DNA from: Lichenicoccus roseus
GTDB lineage: Bacteria; Pseudomonadota; Alphaproteobacteria; Acetobacterales; Acetobacteraceae
DNA length: 64,000 nucleotides
Direction of reading: 5' to 3'
Assembly: GCF_005844085.1 (NCBI RefSeq)
Contig: NZ_VCDI01000002.1
Span: 62,001 to 126,000, forward strand
The notes beneath the pieces were generated by a model, which did no database searches, was not told the DNA's origin, and was given only the letters and a program-made list of their open reading frames with translations. Within the stretch, counting starts at the first letter, position 1; every line of letters begins with the position of its first letter. Shown here piece by piece: positions 29,399-37,731 of this stretch. The position numbers and the translations under genes are program-made.

Positions 29399-30441
29399 CG
29401 GCTCTGGTCCTGCTTGATGGCGGCCGGGTCGGCGTGCGTCGGCTGCCGGCCGCCATTGATGTCGTGGGAGACTTTCTCTGTCATGTCGCTCGGTGTCTCA
29501 TAGATGCGACCCATCATCACGTTGTCCATGACGCGGTCGAACATTCCGGGCTGCACGCCGGAGAATCGCCGGGTGATGTTGTCGGTGTTGATCGTCGGGG
29601 CCGCGAATTTCAGGAACGAGGCATCGTCGAGATGCTCTTCTGCGGTCTGCATGCCCTCGGACCAGCGCGCGAACGTCTCGTCCGACACGACATGGGTCTC
29701 GAAGCGCATCCAGGAAAATCCCGGTCCGTTATAGTCCGAGGCGAAGCCCTGGTAGGTGCCCATCCTGTCGGCGATGAATCCCTGGTAGGTGCGCATGCCG
29801 GGCATCACGTCGATCTGGCCGACCAGCTGCGGGATGAACATGTCGGTGGCCACGGTGGCCGAGGTCAGGCGAAACCGGATCGGCGTATGCACCGGCACCA
29901 CCAGTTCGTTGGCGAGTGCCACATGTCGATCCGGATAGATGAACAGCCACTGCCAGTCGGTGGTGATGACGTCGATCTCGACCGGTTTTCGTCTCGAGTC
30001 CGGATTGGCGGGGTCGGTCATCGCAGCCGGGCCGGACGGATCGGTCTGGAACGAGCTGTGGGTCGCATAGACGCCGAGCCCGATGACGACCATCAGGGGC
30101 ACGCCCCAGAAGGTTGCCTCAAGTGGCACCGAGTGCGACCAGCCCGGCACGTAGTTGCCGCGGCCGATCCGGCTGTAGCGCCAGATCGCCCACATCACCA
30201 GCAGGGTGGCCGGCCCGATCACCAGGAAGGTCGCCCCGGTATCGACGATCCAGCTTTTTATGCTCGCCTCGGCGACCGGGCCGGCGGGATGGATCAGCCA
30301 GAAGCCGGCGGTCGAGCAGCCGCCGCAAAGTATGGCCGACGCAAGGCCCAGTCCCCGCGCCAGGATGGGCAACAGGCCGGGACCGGCGCGACGCCGGCGG
30401 GAGGGCGGGGCCGGGCTCCGTTCGTCCAGGTTTTGTCTCAT
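29395..30441 (-). CDS. cyoA: Cytochrome bo3 ubiquinol oxidase subunit II
   Basis: Lipoprotein subunit of 348 residues: lipobox CGGC near residue 42, two membrane helices, then a cupredoxin-fold periplasmic domain (TTDWQWLFIYPD, FIPQLVGQIDVMPG). The CuA-binding Cys pair of cytochrome c oxidases is absent, as expected for a quinol oxidase. First gene of cyoABCD; all four are joined by ATGA-type overlaps or abutment. The promoter should lie in 30442-30650. Confidence 0.95.
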   Translation of the reverse strand: MRQNLDERSPAPPSRRRRAGPGLLPILARGLGLASAILCGGCSTAGFWLIHPAGPVAEASIKSWIVDTGATFLVIGPATLLVMWAIWRYSRIGRGNYVPGWSHSVPLEATFWGVPLMVVIGLGVYATHSSFQTDPSGPAAMTDPANPDSRRKPVEIDVITTDWQWLFIYPDRHVALANELVVPVHTPIRFRLTSATVATDMFIPQLVGQIDVMPGMRTYQGFIADRMGTYQGFASDYNGPGFSWMRFETHVVSDETFARWSEGMQTAEEHLDDASFLKFAAPTINTDNITRRFSGVQPGMFDRVMDNVMMGRIYETPSDMTEKVSHDINGGRQPTHADPAAIKQDQSR

Positions 30442-30701
30442 GACAGGGCTCTACCGGCTGGGTGGCGCGAAGCTTCATCACAGTTTGGTGGGCGCCGCGC
30501 CGGTTGGGTGATGGGAAGGTGGCCGTGCGTAGGGGTAGCTCGGATCGAAGGGCAGATGGAGCGCGGGACGGGTTGGATTGAGAACCGGCCGCACACGCCA
30601 ATGCGATGGCGGAGCAGCCGGTCGGCCGAAACTTCGCGTGCCGGCAGCGGCTTTACCCACCGCGCCGCGATATCCGCCGCGCCTCTCCCACGAGGTTCCA
30701 G

Positions 30702-31037
30702 ATGCCGCAGTTCGACGCGACCATTAAGCACATCAAGGAGGGCGTAAAAAGCTTCTCCATCGCCGCCGCCACGAAGAACATCGAGGGCTGGGAAGAGACC
30801 CTCGGCAAGCTCGACACACCGGGCGTGAAAACCATCATCCGAGATCTCGAGAGCCTGAAGAAGCACTTGCACGCCGACCCGATCGATGGAGCCGCCGTCC
30901 ACAAGCTGATCGCCAAGCTGGGCCACGAAACCGTCACGTTCGCCGGCAAGGCAGAAGGCAAGAACGCCGAGAAGGCGAAGCACCTCGGCGAGGCTCTGCA
31001 GGCGGCTGCCGAACAGTCCGGTTCCGCCAAGGCCTGA
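30702..31037 (+). CDS. Small helical hypothetical protein
   Basis: Protein of 111 residues of unknown function, with well-spaced amphipathic helices (KHIKEGVKSFSIAAATKNIEG, then KTIIRDLESLKKHLHADP, then AEKAKHLGEALQAAAEQ). No signal peptide. Codon use looks genuinely coding. The ATG at 30702 has a weak GAGG upstream; the open frame extends 32 codons further but without similar composition. It stands alone, divergent from cyoA. Confidence 0.65.
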   Translation: MPQFDATIKHIKEGVKSFSIAAATKNIEGWEETLGKLDTPGVKTIIRDLESLKKHLHADPIDGAAVHKLIAKLGHETVTFAGKAEGKNAEKAKHLGEALQAAAEQSGSAKA

Positions 31038-31043
31038 TGCGGG

Positions 31044-31098
31044 GCGCTGCGCGTCACCCTGGTTGGCGGGCGACGTAGCTGACAAAGGCGCGCAGCGC
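31044..31098. repeat. Inverted repeat with long loop after the helical protein gene
   Basis: Ten-base arms GCGCTGCGCG and complement are separated by 35 bases just after the stop at 31037. It may end the transcript; evidence is weak without a T-run. Confidence 0.3.
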
Positions 31099-31261
31099 AT
31101 CCGGCTATCATAACGATGGATAGCGCGGCGAAATCCCCCCAGCGGGTCCCCGTGGGTGCGGCTCGCAGCGGTCTATGCCGTCAAGCCTGCACAGGGAGAT
31201 CCGGATTGTCGTAATCTTCGGGGACGGCCACCCTGCCAGCGATCACGACGGACCTCTGCGA

Positions 31262-32146
31262 ATGCCAGGCAATCTTGCAGCCTCTACCCACTCTCTCGGC
31301 GGCCGGTCGGTTCGCCGTCTAGGCTATGGGGCCATGCAACTGGCCGGTCCCGGCGTGTTCGGACCGCCGCGCGACCCGGCGGCCGCTCGTGCCGTGCTGC
31401 GTGCGGCGATCGAGGCGGGGGTCGACCATATCGACACCAGCGACTTCTACGGGCCGCACATCACCAACCGGTTGATCGCGGAGACACTGGCGCCGTATCC
31501 GGACAATCTCGTCATCGTCACCAAGATCGGCGCCCGCCGCGATGCCGAGGGGCATTGGCTGCCTGACTTCGCCCCGGAGGCGCTGACCCGCGCCGTGCAG
31601 GATAATCTGCGCCATCTGCGGCTCGAAATCCTCGATGTCGTCAACCTGCGCCTGATGTTCGGCGTTCACGGTCCCGCCGAGGGTTCGCTGGAGGCGCCCC
31701 TCACGGCCCTCGCCGAGCTGCAGCGACAGGGTCTTGTACATCATATCGGGCTGTCCAACGTCACCCCGACGCAGATCGCCGAGGGGCGACGGATCTGCGA
31801 CATCGTCTGCGTGCAGAACCAGTATAACCTGGTGCAACGCCTGGACGACGTGATGGTCGATGAACTCGCGGCCGACGGCATCGCCTATGTGCCCTTCTTC
31901 CCGCTCGGCGGCTTCACGCCGCTGCAGTCGAATATCCTGTTCGCGGTTGCCGCGCGACTCGATGCGACGCCGATGCAGGTGGCGCTTGCCTGGCTGCTGC
32001 ACCGGGCGCCCAACATCCTGCTGATCCCGGGAACGTCCTCGCTCGCGCACCTGCATGAAAATATCGCCGCCGGTGCACTGGTCCTGCCGGACGACGCGTT
32101 GCGGGACCTGGACGGCATCGCGGGGCCGGGAGCTGCCACGACATAA
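31262..32146 (+). CDS. Aldo/keto reductase
   Basis: NADPH-type aldo/keto reductase of 294 residues, TIM-barrel. The catalytic Asp58 (HIDTSDFYG), Tyr63 and Lys88 (VTKIG) are present. The usual active-site His is replaced by Asn128 in DVVNLR, as in the pyridoxine-4-dehydrogenase-like branch. NADP-binding SNVTPTQ and PGTSSLAHL segments are conserved. The ATG at 31262 begins the family-like N-terminus; the substrate is unknown. Convergent with psd. Confidence 0.9.
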   Translation: MPGNLAASTHSLGGRSVRRLGYGAMQLAGPGVFGPPRDPAAARAVLRAAIEAGVDHIDTSDFYGPHITNRLIAETLAPYPDNLVIVTKIGARRDAEGHWLPDFAPEALTRAVQDNLRHLRLEILDVVNLRLMFGVHGPAEGSLEAPLTALAELQRQGLVHHIGLSNVTPTQIAEGRRICDIVCVQNQYNLVQRLDDVMVDELAADGIAYVPFFPLGGFTPLQSNILFAVAARLDATPMQVALAWLLHRAPNILLIPGTSSLAHLHENIAAGALVLPDDALRDLDGIAGPGAATT

Positions 32147-32201
32147 AAGCTTCGCTGTTCATGGCGCTGTGCGCGAGGTAACCCCGGGTTGATGAGACAG
32201 T

Positions 32202-33101
32202 CTATCGGCTGCCTGGATACGGGTGGGACAAACGCAGCAGCTTCTGGCCCATCCTGATCCTGTCGCCCGGCTGCAGCGTCTCGATGACGGCCAGTCCAGG
32301 GCGCCCGAGCACGATGATCGTCGAACCGTGCTCGAACCAGCCAAGTTCGTCGCCTTTCTGGAAGGCGAGGTCGCACTTCACCACATCGCGCAGCGGCCGG
32401 CGCCCTTCCCGCAGCGTCATGAAGCCGAGCCGTATGCCGGATACCAGGATGGCGGCAACGGCCACCAGCGTTACCGCCCGACCGTCCGGCAGCACCGTTT
32501 CGACGACCACCCGCTCGTTGCGGCAGAACAGCCGTCGCACGCGGCGCAGGGTCGGTGGATTGACGTTCCAGCGGTCGCCGAAAATGTGCCGCACCCGGAT
32601 CACCCGGCAATCGTACGGCGCGTGGAACCGGTGGTACATCGCAGACGTCAGCCGCAACGTCACGAAAGTGCCGCCCTCGAGCGCTTCGGCATCGCGTCCG
32701 TCGCCCAGCAGCTCGGCCAGCGCGTAATCCATCCCCTTTACCTGCAGCGCCCGGCCACCCTCGATGCGCCCGAAGGTGCCGACGATGGCGTCGCACGGGC
32801 TGGTCAGCACGTCCGGGTCCCGATCGAGCGGCCGCGTGCCGGGGCGCAGGCGGCGGGTGAAGCACTCGTGCATGCTGCGGAACCGCGTGGTTTCGGCGTC
32901 GAAGAGATCGAGTGCCGAGAATCGCCGCCACAACCACAACGCAACCGTACGAACCAGCGGGTTCTCGCTGCGGCTGATGTGCCCGATCCAGATGCTGGCC
33001 AGGCGACGCGGGATATGGTTGGTGAGCCGGTAGTTCAGCTCATCGCCCGCCGTGGCGGCGATGCGGTCCCGGAACGGCTTCGTTCTGATCATTGCGTGCA
33101 T
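32202..33101 (-). CDS. psd: Phosphatidylserine decarboxylase
   Basis: Membrane-associated pyruvoyl enzyme of 299 residues converting phosphatidylserine to phosphatidylethanolamine. The self-cleavage site is HGST with Ser260 becoming the pyruvoyl group (E. coli has LGST). AMYHRFHAP and SPCDAIVGTFG are family signatures. The precursor has the full-length, E. coli-like layout. The start codon is only 14 bases from that of the divergent aminotransferase, and I see no ribosome site before either Met (33101, 33092), so the mRNA may be leaderless. Confidence 0.92.
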   Translation of the reverse strand: MHAMIRTKPFRDRIAATAGDELNYRLTNHIPRRLASIWIGHISRSENPLVRTVALWLWRRFSALDLFDAETTRFRSMHECFTRRLRPGTRPLDRDPDVLTSPCDAIVGTFGRIEGGRALQVKGMDYALAELLGDGRDAEALEGGTFVTLRLTSAMYHRFHAPYDCRVIRVRHIFGDRWNVNPPTLRRVRRLFCRNERVVVETVLPDGRAVTLVAVAAILVSGIRLGFMTLREGRRPLRDVVKCDLAFQKGDELGWFEHGSTIIVLGRPGLAVIETLQPGDRIRMGQKLLRLSHPYPGSR

Positions 33102-33115
33102 CGGGGGGCCTGAAG

Positions 33116-34798
33116 ATGCGGACGAGCTTGATGGCGCTGGCGCCGGTGGTGGCGGGCGGTGCAGCGCTTGGCGACCTGTTCGTTCGCGGCCGGGCGCGAC
33201 TGCAACTCTCGCGCGCCAAGCACCCGTCGCTCTCCGGCCATGCGCGCTGGTCGCGACGCATCGCCGGCCTGATCCCGTTCTACGAATACGGTGACGGGGA
33301 GTTCTTTCGAAGCGATGACGCGCCGGAGGCGGTCGTGCAACAGCGTCGCGACGGCTTCGCTCGGCTGTCGCAGCTGTACCGCGACCGTTACCCGCGCACC
33401 GTGGCGATGACGCGCCGGAGCAGCGAAATCATCTCGGATCTGCAATTCACCGCCTCCTATCGTGTGCCGTTCCAGTTCAGCAGGCGGGTGCGCGACGAGC
33501 TCGCCACCGGATCGTTCCTGCAATCGGCGCAAGGCACCACCGTTACCGACCTCGACGGCAACGTGTTCTACGACCTGACCGGCTCGTATGGCGTGAACCT
33601 CTTCGGTCACGATTTCTACAAGCAGTGCATGCAGGCCGGTATCGAGCGCACCCGCGACCTCGGCGTATCGCTCGGTGCCTATCATCCGGTGGTGGCGGAA
33701 AACGTCACCCGGCTGCGCACCATCTCGGGCCTCGACGAGGTGTCGTTCCACATGTCCGGCACCGAGGCGGTCATGCAGGCGGTCCGGCTGGCCCGCTACC
33801 ACACGCGACGTCCGAAGCTGGTGCGGTTCTGCGGCGCCTATCACGGATGGTGGGGCGAGGTGCAGCCCGGCGTCGGCAATCCGACCCCGGCCGACCGGAC
33901 CCTGACATTGGCCGAGATGTCGCAGCGCACGCTGGCGGTGCTGCGTCGTCGGCGAGATATCGCCTGCGTGCTGGTCAATCCGCTGCAGGCGCTGCGTCCG
34001 AACGGCTCGGCGCCGTCGGACTCCACGCTGGTCGCCGGCGGCCGCCAGGCCGCTTTCGATCGCGAGGCCTATGCCGCCTGGCTGCGGGAGTTGCGATCCG
34101 TATGCGACGCACGTGGCATCGTGCTTATCTTCGACGAGGTGTTCGTCGGTTTCCGCCTCGCCCCGCACGGCGCGCGGGAGTATTTCGGTGTGCAGCCCGA
34201 CATGATCACCTACGGCAAGACGCTGGGCGGTGGCCTGCCGGTCGGCGTGCTGTGCGGCGGCCATCGGCTGATGCGCCGGTTCCGCGACGATCGGCCGGCG
34301 GACATCTGCTTCGCGCGTGGCACCTTCAACGCGCATCCGCAGGTGATGGGCGCCATGCACGAGTTCCTGCGCCGTATCGAGGAGCCGGATATCCGGGCGC
34401 TGTATGAAGGTCTCGATCAACTTTGGGACAATCGCGCGGCCAGTCTCAATGCACGCCTCGCCAGCACCGGCCTGCCGGTGCGGGTGGCGAACATGTCCTC
34501 GATCTGGACCGTGCTTTACACGTCGCCGTCGCGCTACCACTGGATGCTGCAATACTACCTGCGGGCGCAGGGCCTGGCGCTGAGCTGGGTCGGCACCGGC
34601 CGGCTGATCTTCAGCCTCGACTATACGGATGGGGATTTCGGGGCGGTGGCCGACTGTTTCGTGGCCGCCTGCGTCGCGATGCGGCAGGATGGCTGGTGGT
34701 GGGTTCCCGCCGGCGCCGGCAGCAAGGCAATGCAGCGCCGGGTGCTGAGCGAATTGCTGTCGGCCAGGCTCGGCCGGCGGGGACGCAATAGCGACTAG
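33116..34798 (+). CDS. Class III aminotransferase with membrane-anchor-like N-terminus
   Basis: PLP enzyme of 560 residues, about 120 longer than glutamate-1-semialdehyde aminomutase, which it otherwise resembles. PLP-lysine is Lys368 in TYGKTLGGGLP; FDEVFVGFR and HMSGTEAVMQA are the fold signatures. The extra N-terminus has a short hydrophobic segment (about 5-20) then a charged region (SQLYRDRYPRTVAM), suggesting membrane association. GGGGGG lies seven bases before the ATG at 33116. The substrate is unknown; between psd and pmtA a lipid-linked amine or keto group is a reasonable guess. Confidence 0.8.
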   Translation: MRTSLMALAPVVAGGAALGDLFVRGRARLQLSRAKHPSLSGHARWSRRIAGLIPFYEYGDGEFFRSDDAPEAVVQQRRDGFARLSQLYRDRYPRTVAMTRRSSEIISDLQFTASYRVPFQFSRRVRDELATGSFLQSAQGTTVTDLDGNVFYDLTGSYGVNLFGHDFYKQCMQAGIERTRDLGVSLGAYHPVVAENVTRLRTISGLDEVSFHMSGTEAVMQAVRLARYHTRRPKLVRFCGAYHGWWGEVQPGVGNPTPADRTLTLAEMSQRTLAVLRRRRDIACVLVNPLQALRPNGSAPSDSTLVAGGRQAAFDREAYAAWLRELRSVCDARGIVLIFDEVFVGFRLAPHGAREYFGVQPDMITYGKTLGGGLPVGVLCGGHRLMRRFRDDRPADICFARGTFNAHPQVMGAMHEFLRRIEEPDIRALYEGLDQLWDNRAASLNARLASTGLPVRVANMSSIWTVLYTSPSRYHWMLQYYLRAQGLALSWVGTGRLIFSLDYTDGDFGAVADCFVAACVAMRQDGWWWVPAGAGSKAMQRRVLSELLSARLGRRGRNSD

Positions 34799-35418
34799 CG
34801 AAGCTCGATGGCGTGCTCGGCGAACTCGTCGTCGTGCTGCGCGCCGGAGCGACGCAGCAGCGCCAGCGGTGCGCCGCGATAGAGCCAGATATCGTTGAAC
34901 GGATCAGTGATGATCTTGGTGGCCCAGACCAGGCCGGTCTGCACGTCACGGATCACGAACAGCTGCACAGTGCGGAACAGCAGGCCGCCGACACCGATCG
35001 CCAGCCACAGCGAGCCGACGTGGCGTGCGAAGCCGAGCAGGCTGGTTGGCGCCCGGCACAGGCCGAACGCAGTCGGCTCGATCACCAGCAGCAGCGGCGA
35101 CAGCGCCCAGATCGTCATCAGGACGATCTTGCGGCGCAGGTTGTATCCTACTTTGATGGCTTCCTTGTGGTCGTGCGACGCATCGTTGACGGTGTCGTAG
35201 GTCTTCGGCTCGAACACCAGGTGGCCGATCTGGCGGCTGGTCATGGATACCGTCCACCCCAGCAGCGCCGCCATCGCCGCATCCCTGAACATCAGGATGT
35301 AGGCGCAGACGAAGCTCATCGCGCTGAGCAGGTGTAGCGACTGGTTGACCATGCTGTGGTGGTAGTAGCGGTGATCATCCCAACGCTGGATGCGCAGATG
35401 CTCGAAGAAGCCGGTCAT
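34795..35418 (-). CDS. Predicted multi-pass membrane protein, function unknown
   Basis: Membrane protein of 207 residues with about four hydrophobic segments (near 30-55, 100-120, 135-160) and a His-rich N-terminus, WDDHRYYHHSMVNQSLH, followed by RQIGHLVFEPKTYD and SHDHKEAIKVGYNLRRK. The spaced histidines recall non-heme di-iron membrane hydroxylases or desaturases, but I cannot assign it. ATG at 35418 has AAAGGA upstream; a TTG one codon earlier is possible. It lies downstream of pmtA on the same strand (gap 17 bases) and shares the CTAG at 34795-34798 with the convergent aminotransferase stop. Confidence 0.7.
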   Translation of the reverse strand: MTGFFEHLRIQRWDDHRYYHHSMVNQSLHLLSAMSFVCAYILMFRDAAMAALLGWTVSMTSRQIGHLVFEPKTYDTVNDASHDHKEAIKVGYNLRRKIVLMTIWALSPLLLVIEPTAFGLCRAPTSLLGFARHVGSLWLAIGVGGLLFRTVQLFVIRDVQTGLVWATKIITDPFNDIWLYRGAPLALLRRSGAQHDDEFAEHAIELR

Positions 35419-35435
35419 CAAGGATCCTTTACGTC

Positions 35436-36068
35436 TCAGTCGGGCAGCCGGGCGATGCGCACCAGGTAGAAGTGGCCGAGCGGGGGCAGGGCGCGTTTCT
35501 CGATCAGCTGCACGGAAGGCGTGGCGTCGATCCAGCGCTGGTAGCGATCCCAGGCGAATTCCGTGCGCCAGCCGAGCCGGCTGGTCACCGGCATCAGCAC
35601 GCCCTCGATCCTGCCGCGCAGCCCGTCCCCGGCGCCGATGCGCGTGGTCAGGATGATCTCGCCGCCGGGCCGCACCACCCGGACGAACTCGTCGAGTGCG
35701 CGCTCCGGATTAGGGATCGCGGTGACTACGTACTGCGCCACCACCACATCGAAACTGCGGTCGGCGAATTCGAGCCGCTCGGCGTCGCCGTTCCGGATCG
35801 CCTCGACATGCGACAGCTTCTGCCGGCGCACCTTGTCGCGCGCACGGTCCAGCATCGGCTCGGAGATATCGATGCCGACGACCCGGCTGCCGCGGCTATA
35901 GCCCGGCAAGGAGAGTCCGGTGCCGACGCCGACTTCCAGGATCCGGCCGCCGATCCGCTCCGCCGCCTGTACGGCGGCCTGGCGTCCGCGCCGGAAGACC
36001 GGACCGAACACCGCATCATACACCGGTGCCCAGCGGCCATAGGCCTGTGCGACGCTTCGCGTATCCAT
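35436..36068 (-). CDS. pmtA: Phospholipid N-methyltransferase, PmtA type
   Basis: SAM-dependent class I methyltransferase of 210 residues. Motif I is ILEVGVGTG (44-52). The family stretch AYGRWAPVYDAVFG at the N-terminus, GIDISEPML, and VVAQYVVTAIPNPERALDE match the Rhodobacter-type PmtA that methylates phosphatidylethanolamine stepwise to phosphatidylcholine; LIEKRALPPLGHFYLVR is at the C-terminus. With psd nearby, the pathway PS to PE to PC is covered. ubiE/coq5-like paralogues share motif I, but not the N-terminal signature. Confidence 0.82.
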   Translation of the reverse strand: MDTRSVAQAYGRWAPVYDAVFGPVFRRGRQAAVQAAERIGGRILEVGVGTGLSLPGYSRGSRVVGIDISEPMLDRARDKVRRQKLSHVEAIRNGDAERLEFADRSFDVVVAQYVVTAIPNPERALDEFVRVVRPGGEIILTTRIGAGDGLRGRIEGVLMPVTSRLGWRTEFAWDRYQRWIDATPSVQLIEKRALPPLGHFYLVRIARLPD

Positions 36069-36342
36069 CTCGATCAGGGCTGCCAATTGATGTCTCGATC
36101 TCTCTGAACCAGGCGGTATGACCGGGGCGTGGCGCAGGCATGGCACTGCCTACGGGATTGCACGCATGAACATCTCGGCAGTGTCGCGGAACAACGAATG
36201 GTCATTGTCCTGTCACTCAACTATCGGGACGCGTCGCCAAGCGTGATCGCCACCACCGGGACTGCAATAGACCGTTCCGGCCGGCCGTGTGTTGCATTTG
36301 CGTGAAGACACGACTTGCGGATCGTGAAATCGTTCCGGAAAG

Positions 36343-36984
36343 TCACGCTTCCGGACGATTGCCCGGGTGTCGCGGGTCCGGCCCCCATAACGCCTGGTAG
36401 GTGTTTACCCCGCGCGCGGTGCGGATCAGCCAGAACGCGACGCCGGCCTGCAGCAACGCAAGCGCGACCGTTGCCTCGACCAGCGGCCGCGGCCAGCCAT
36501 AGAGCTGCAGGCCGAGCAGCACGGTGAACAGGGCGAGCAGGATGCTGCCCCAGCCGACGGTCTTGTGCCACGCCTCGAAGATGCGGCGCCGCGGTGTCAT
36601 GTCGTAATGGTCACCGCGCCAGGTCGCCGGCTGCGCCGGATCGGCGTGGGAGCCGGTGGGGCCACCCTTGTCGCCGCGAAACCAGGTGCTGACGATCTGC
36701 AGCGTCGCCAGCGTCAGCACCAGCAGCCCGGCCTGCACATGCAGCAATCCGGTGGCAAGCCCTCCCGTCGCCCGCCACGCCACCGCAAGGCCGAGCAGGG
36801 CGATGCCCACGCCGCTCCACTGCAGCAGTCGGTGCAGCCACCACCAGGTGAGGTTCTCGACCACCCGCGGCCAGTCCTGTCGCGGCGTCACCTTGCGCGT
36901 GCGTGCAATCAGCGCGCCGAGCGGCAGCAGCACCAGCCAGGCGATCAGCATCAGGGTGCCGTGGAGCAGGAAGGGGTCACGCAT
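36343..36984 (-). CDS. Cytochrome b561-like membrane protein
   Basis: Protein of 213 residues with five or six membrane helices and spaced histidines suited to two hemes: LLHGTLMLIAW, WWLHRLLQW, GLLHVQAG and FEAWHKTVGWG. This is the eukaryotic-type b561 (ferric reductase/DOMON-associated) pattern. It may pass electrons across the inner membrane; partner unknown. The ATG at 36984 begins the first helix. 274 bases upstream of it on the other side (36069-36342) hold no gene I can support. Confidence 0.75.
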   Translation of the reverse strand: MRDPFLLHGTLMLIAWLVLLPLGALIARTRKVTPRQDWPRVVENLTWWWLHRLLQWSGVGIALLGLAVAWRATGGLATGLLHVQAGLLVLTLATLQIVSTWFRGDKGGPTGSHADPAQPATWRGDHYDMTPRRRIFEAWHKTVGWGSILLALFTVLLGLQLYGWPRPLVEATVALALLQAGVAFWLIRTARGVNTYQALWGPDPRHPGNRPEA

Positions 36985-37104
36985 GCAGTGTATCCAGGCG
37001 AGCCCGGCCGGCCGGACGCCGGGGGTGTTGCCATCCGTATGCCCCGGGGCCGCGAAGCCTGCCCACGCTTGCCGGAAAATTGCTTTTGGCGCTAGAGAGA
37101 CGCG

Positions 37105-37671
37105 ATGTCGCCCACACCTTACCGCACTCGCCCGTCCCGGCCGGCTTCGCTGGCTTTCGTGGCCCTGGTGGCGACCGGATTCGCCCTGGTTGGTTGCTCC
37201 GGCCAGGAGGTCGAGCGCGATTTCGGGCTCGTGCGCGACGCGCCGGACGAATACACCGTGACCACGCGGGCGCCGCTCTCGATGCCGCCGGATGCGCGCA
37301 TCGCACCGCCGACTCCGGGTGCCGACCGGCCGCAGGAGCAGAGCACGCGCACCCAGGCGCTCGAGACGCTGGCTCCGGACGTGGCGCTGCAGGGTGCCAA
37401 TGGCGGCCCGTCTCCCGGGCAGGCAGCACTGGTGCAGGATGCCGGCGCCGCGGCGGCGGCGCCTCCGGGGACCGGTCGCGGGGAGCTCGATCATCCCGGC
37501 GCCAGCTTCGTCAACGAGCTGATGTTCTGGCGCGGCGGCGGCAAGCCCGGCACCCTGGTCGATACCGAGGCGGAGAAGCGCCGGCTGCAGCAGAACGCAG
37601 CTCTCGGCCGCTCGCCGACCGACGGTGCGACGCCGACCGTGAAAGACAACAGCAAGCCCGGCCTGTTCTAG
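37105..37671 (+). CDS. DUF3035 lipoprotein (BamF-like)
   Basis: Lipoprotein of 188 residues: signal ending VALVGC (Cys near 32), then the DUF3035 core RDAPDEYTVTTRAPLSMPPD and TPGADRPQEQ. In alphaproteobacteria a DUF3035 protein is a BAM-complex accessory (BamF), from memory. The stop TAG at 37669 is in the same frame as mutL, with only 60 bases to its earliest plausible start. Divergent from the b561-like gene. Confidence 0.85.
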   Translation: MSPTPYRTRPSRPASLAFVALVATGFALVGCSGQEVERDFGLVRDAPDEYTVTTRAPLSMPPDARIAPPTPGADRPQEQSTRTQALETLAPDVALQGANGGPSPGQAALVQDAGAAAAAPPGTGRGELDHPGASFVNELMFWRGGGKPGTLVDTEAEKRRLQQNAALGRSPTDGATPTVKDNSKPGLF

Positions 37672-37731
37672 ACGCCTGCCATCGAGGCATCGCCGATCGA
37701 CCCGGTCCCGACAAGCCGCGAGGGCCCGCCG

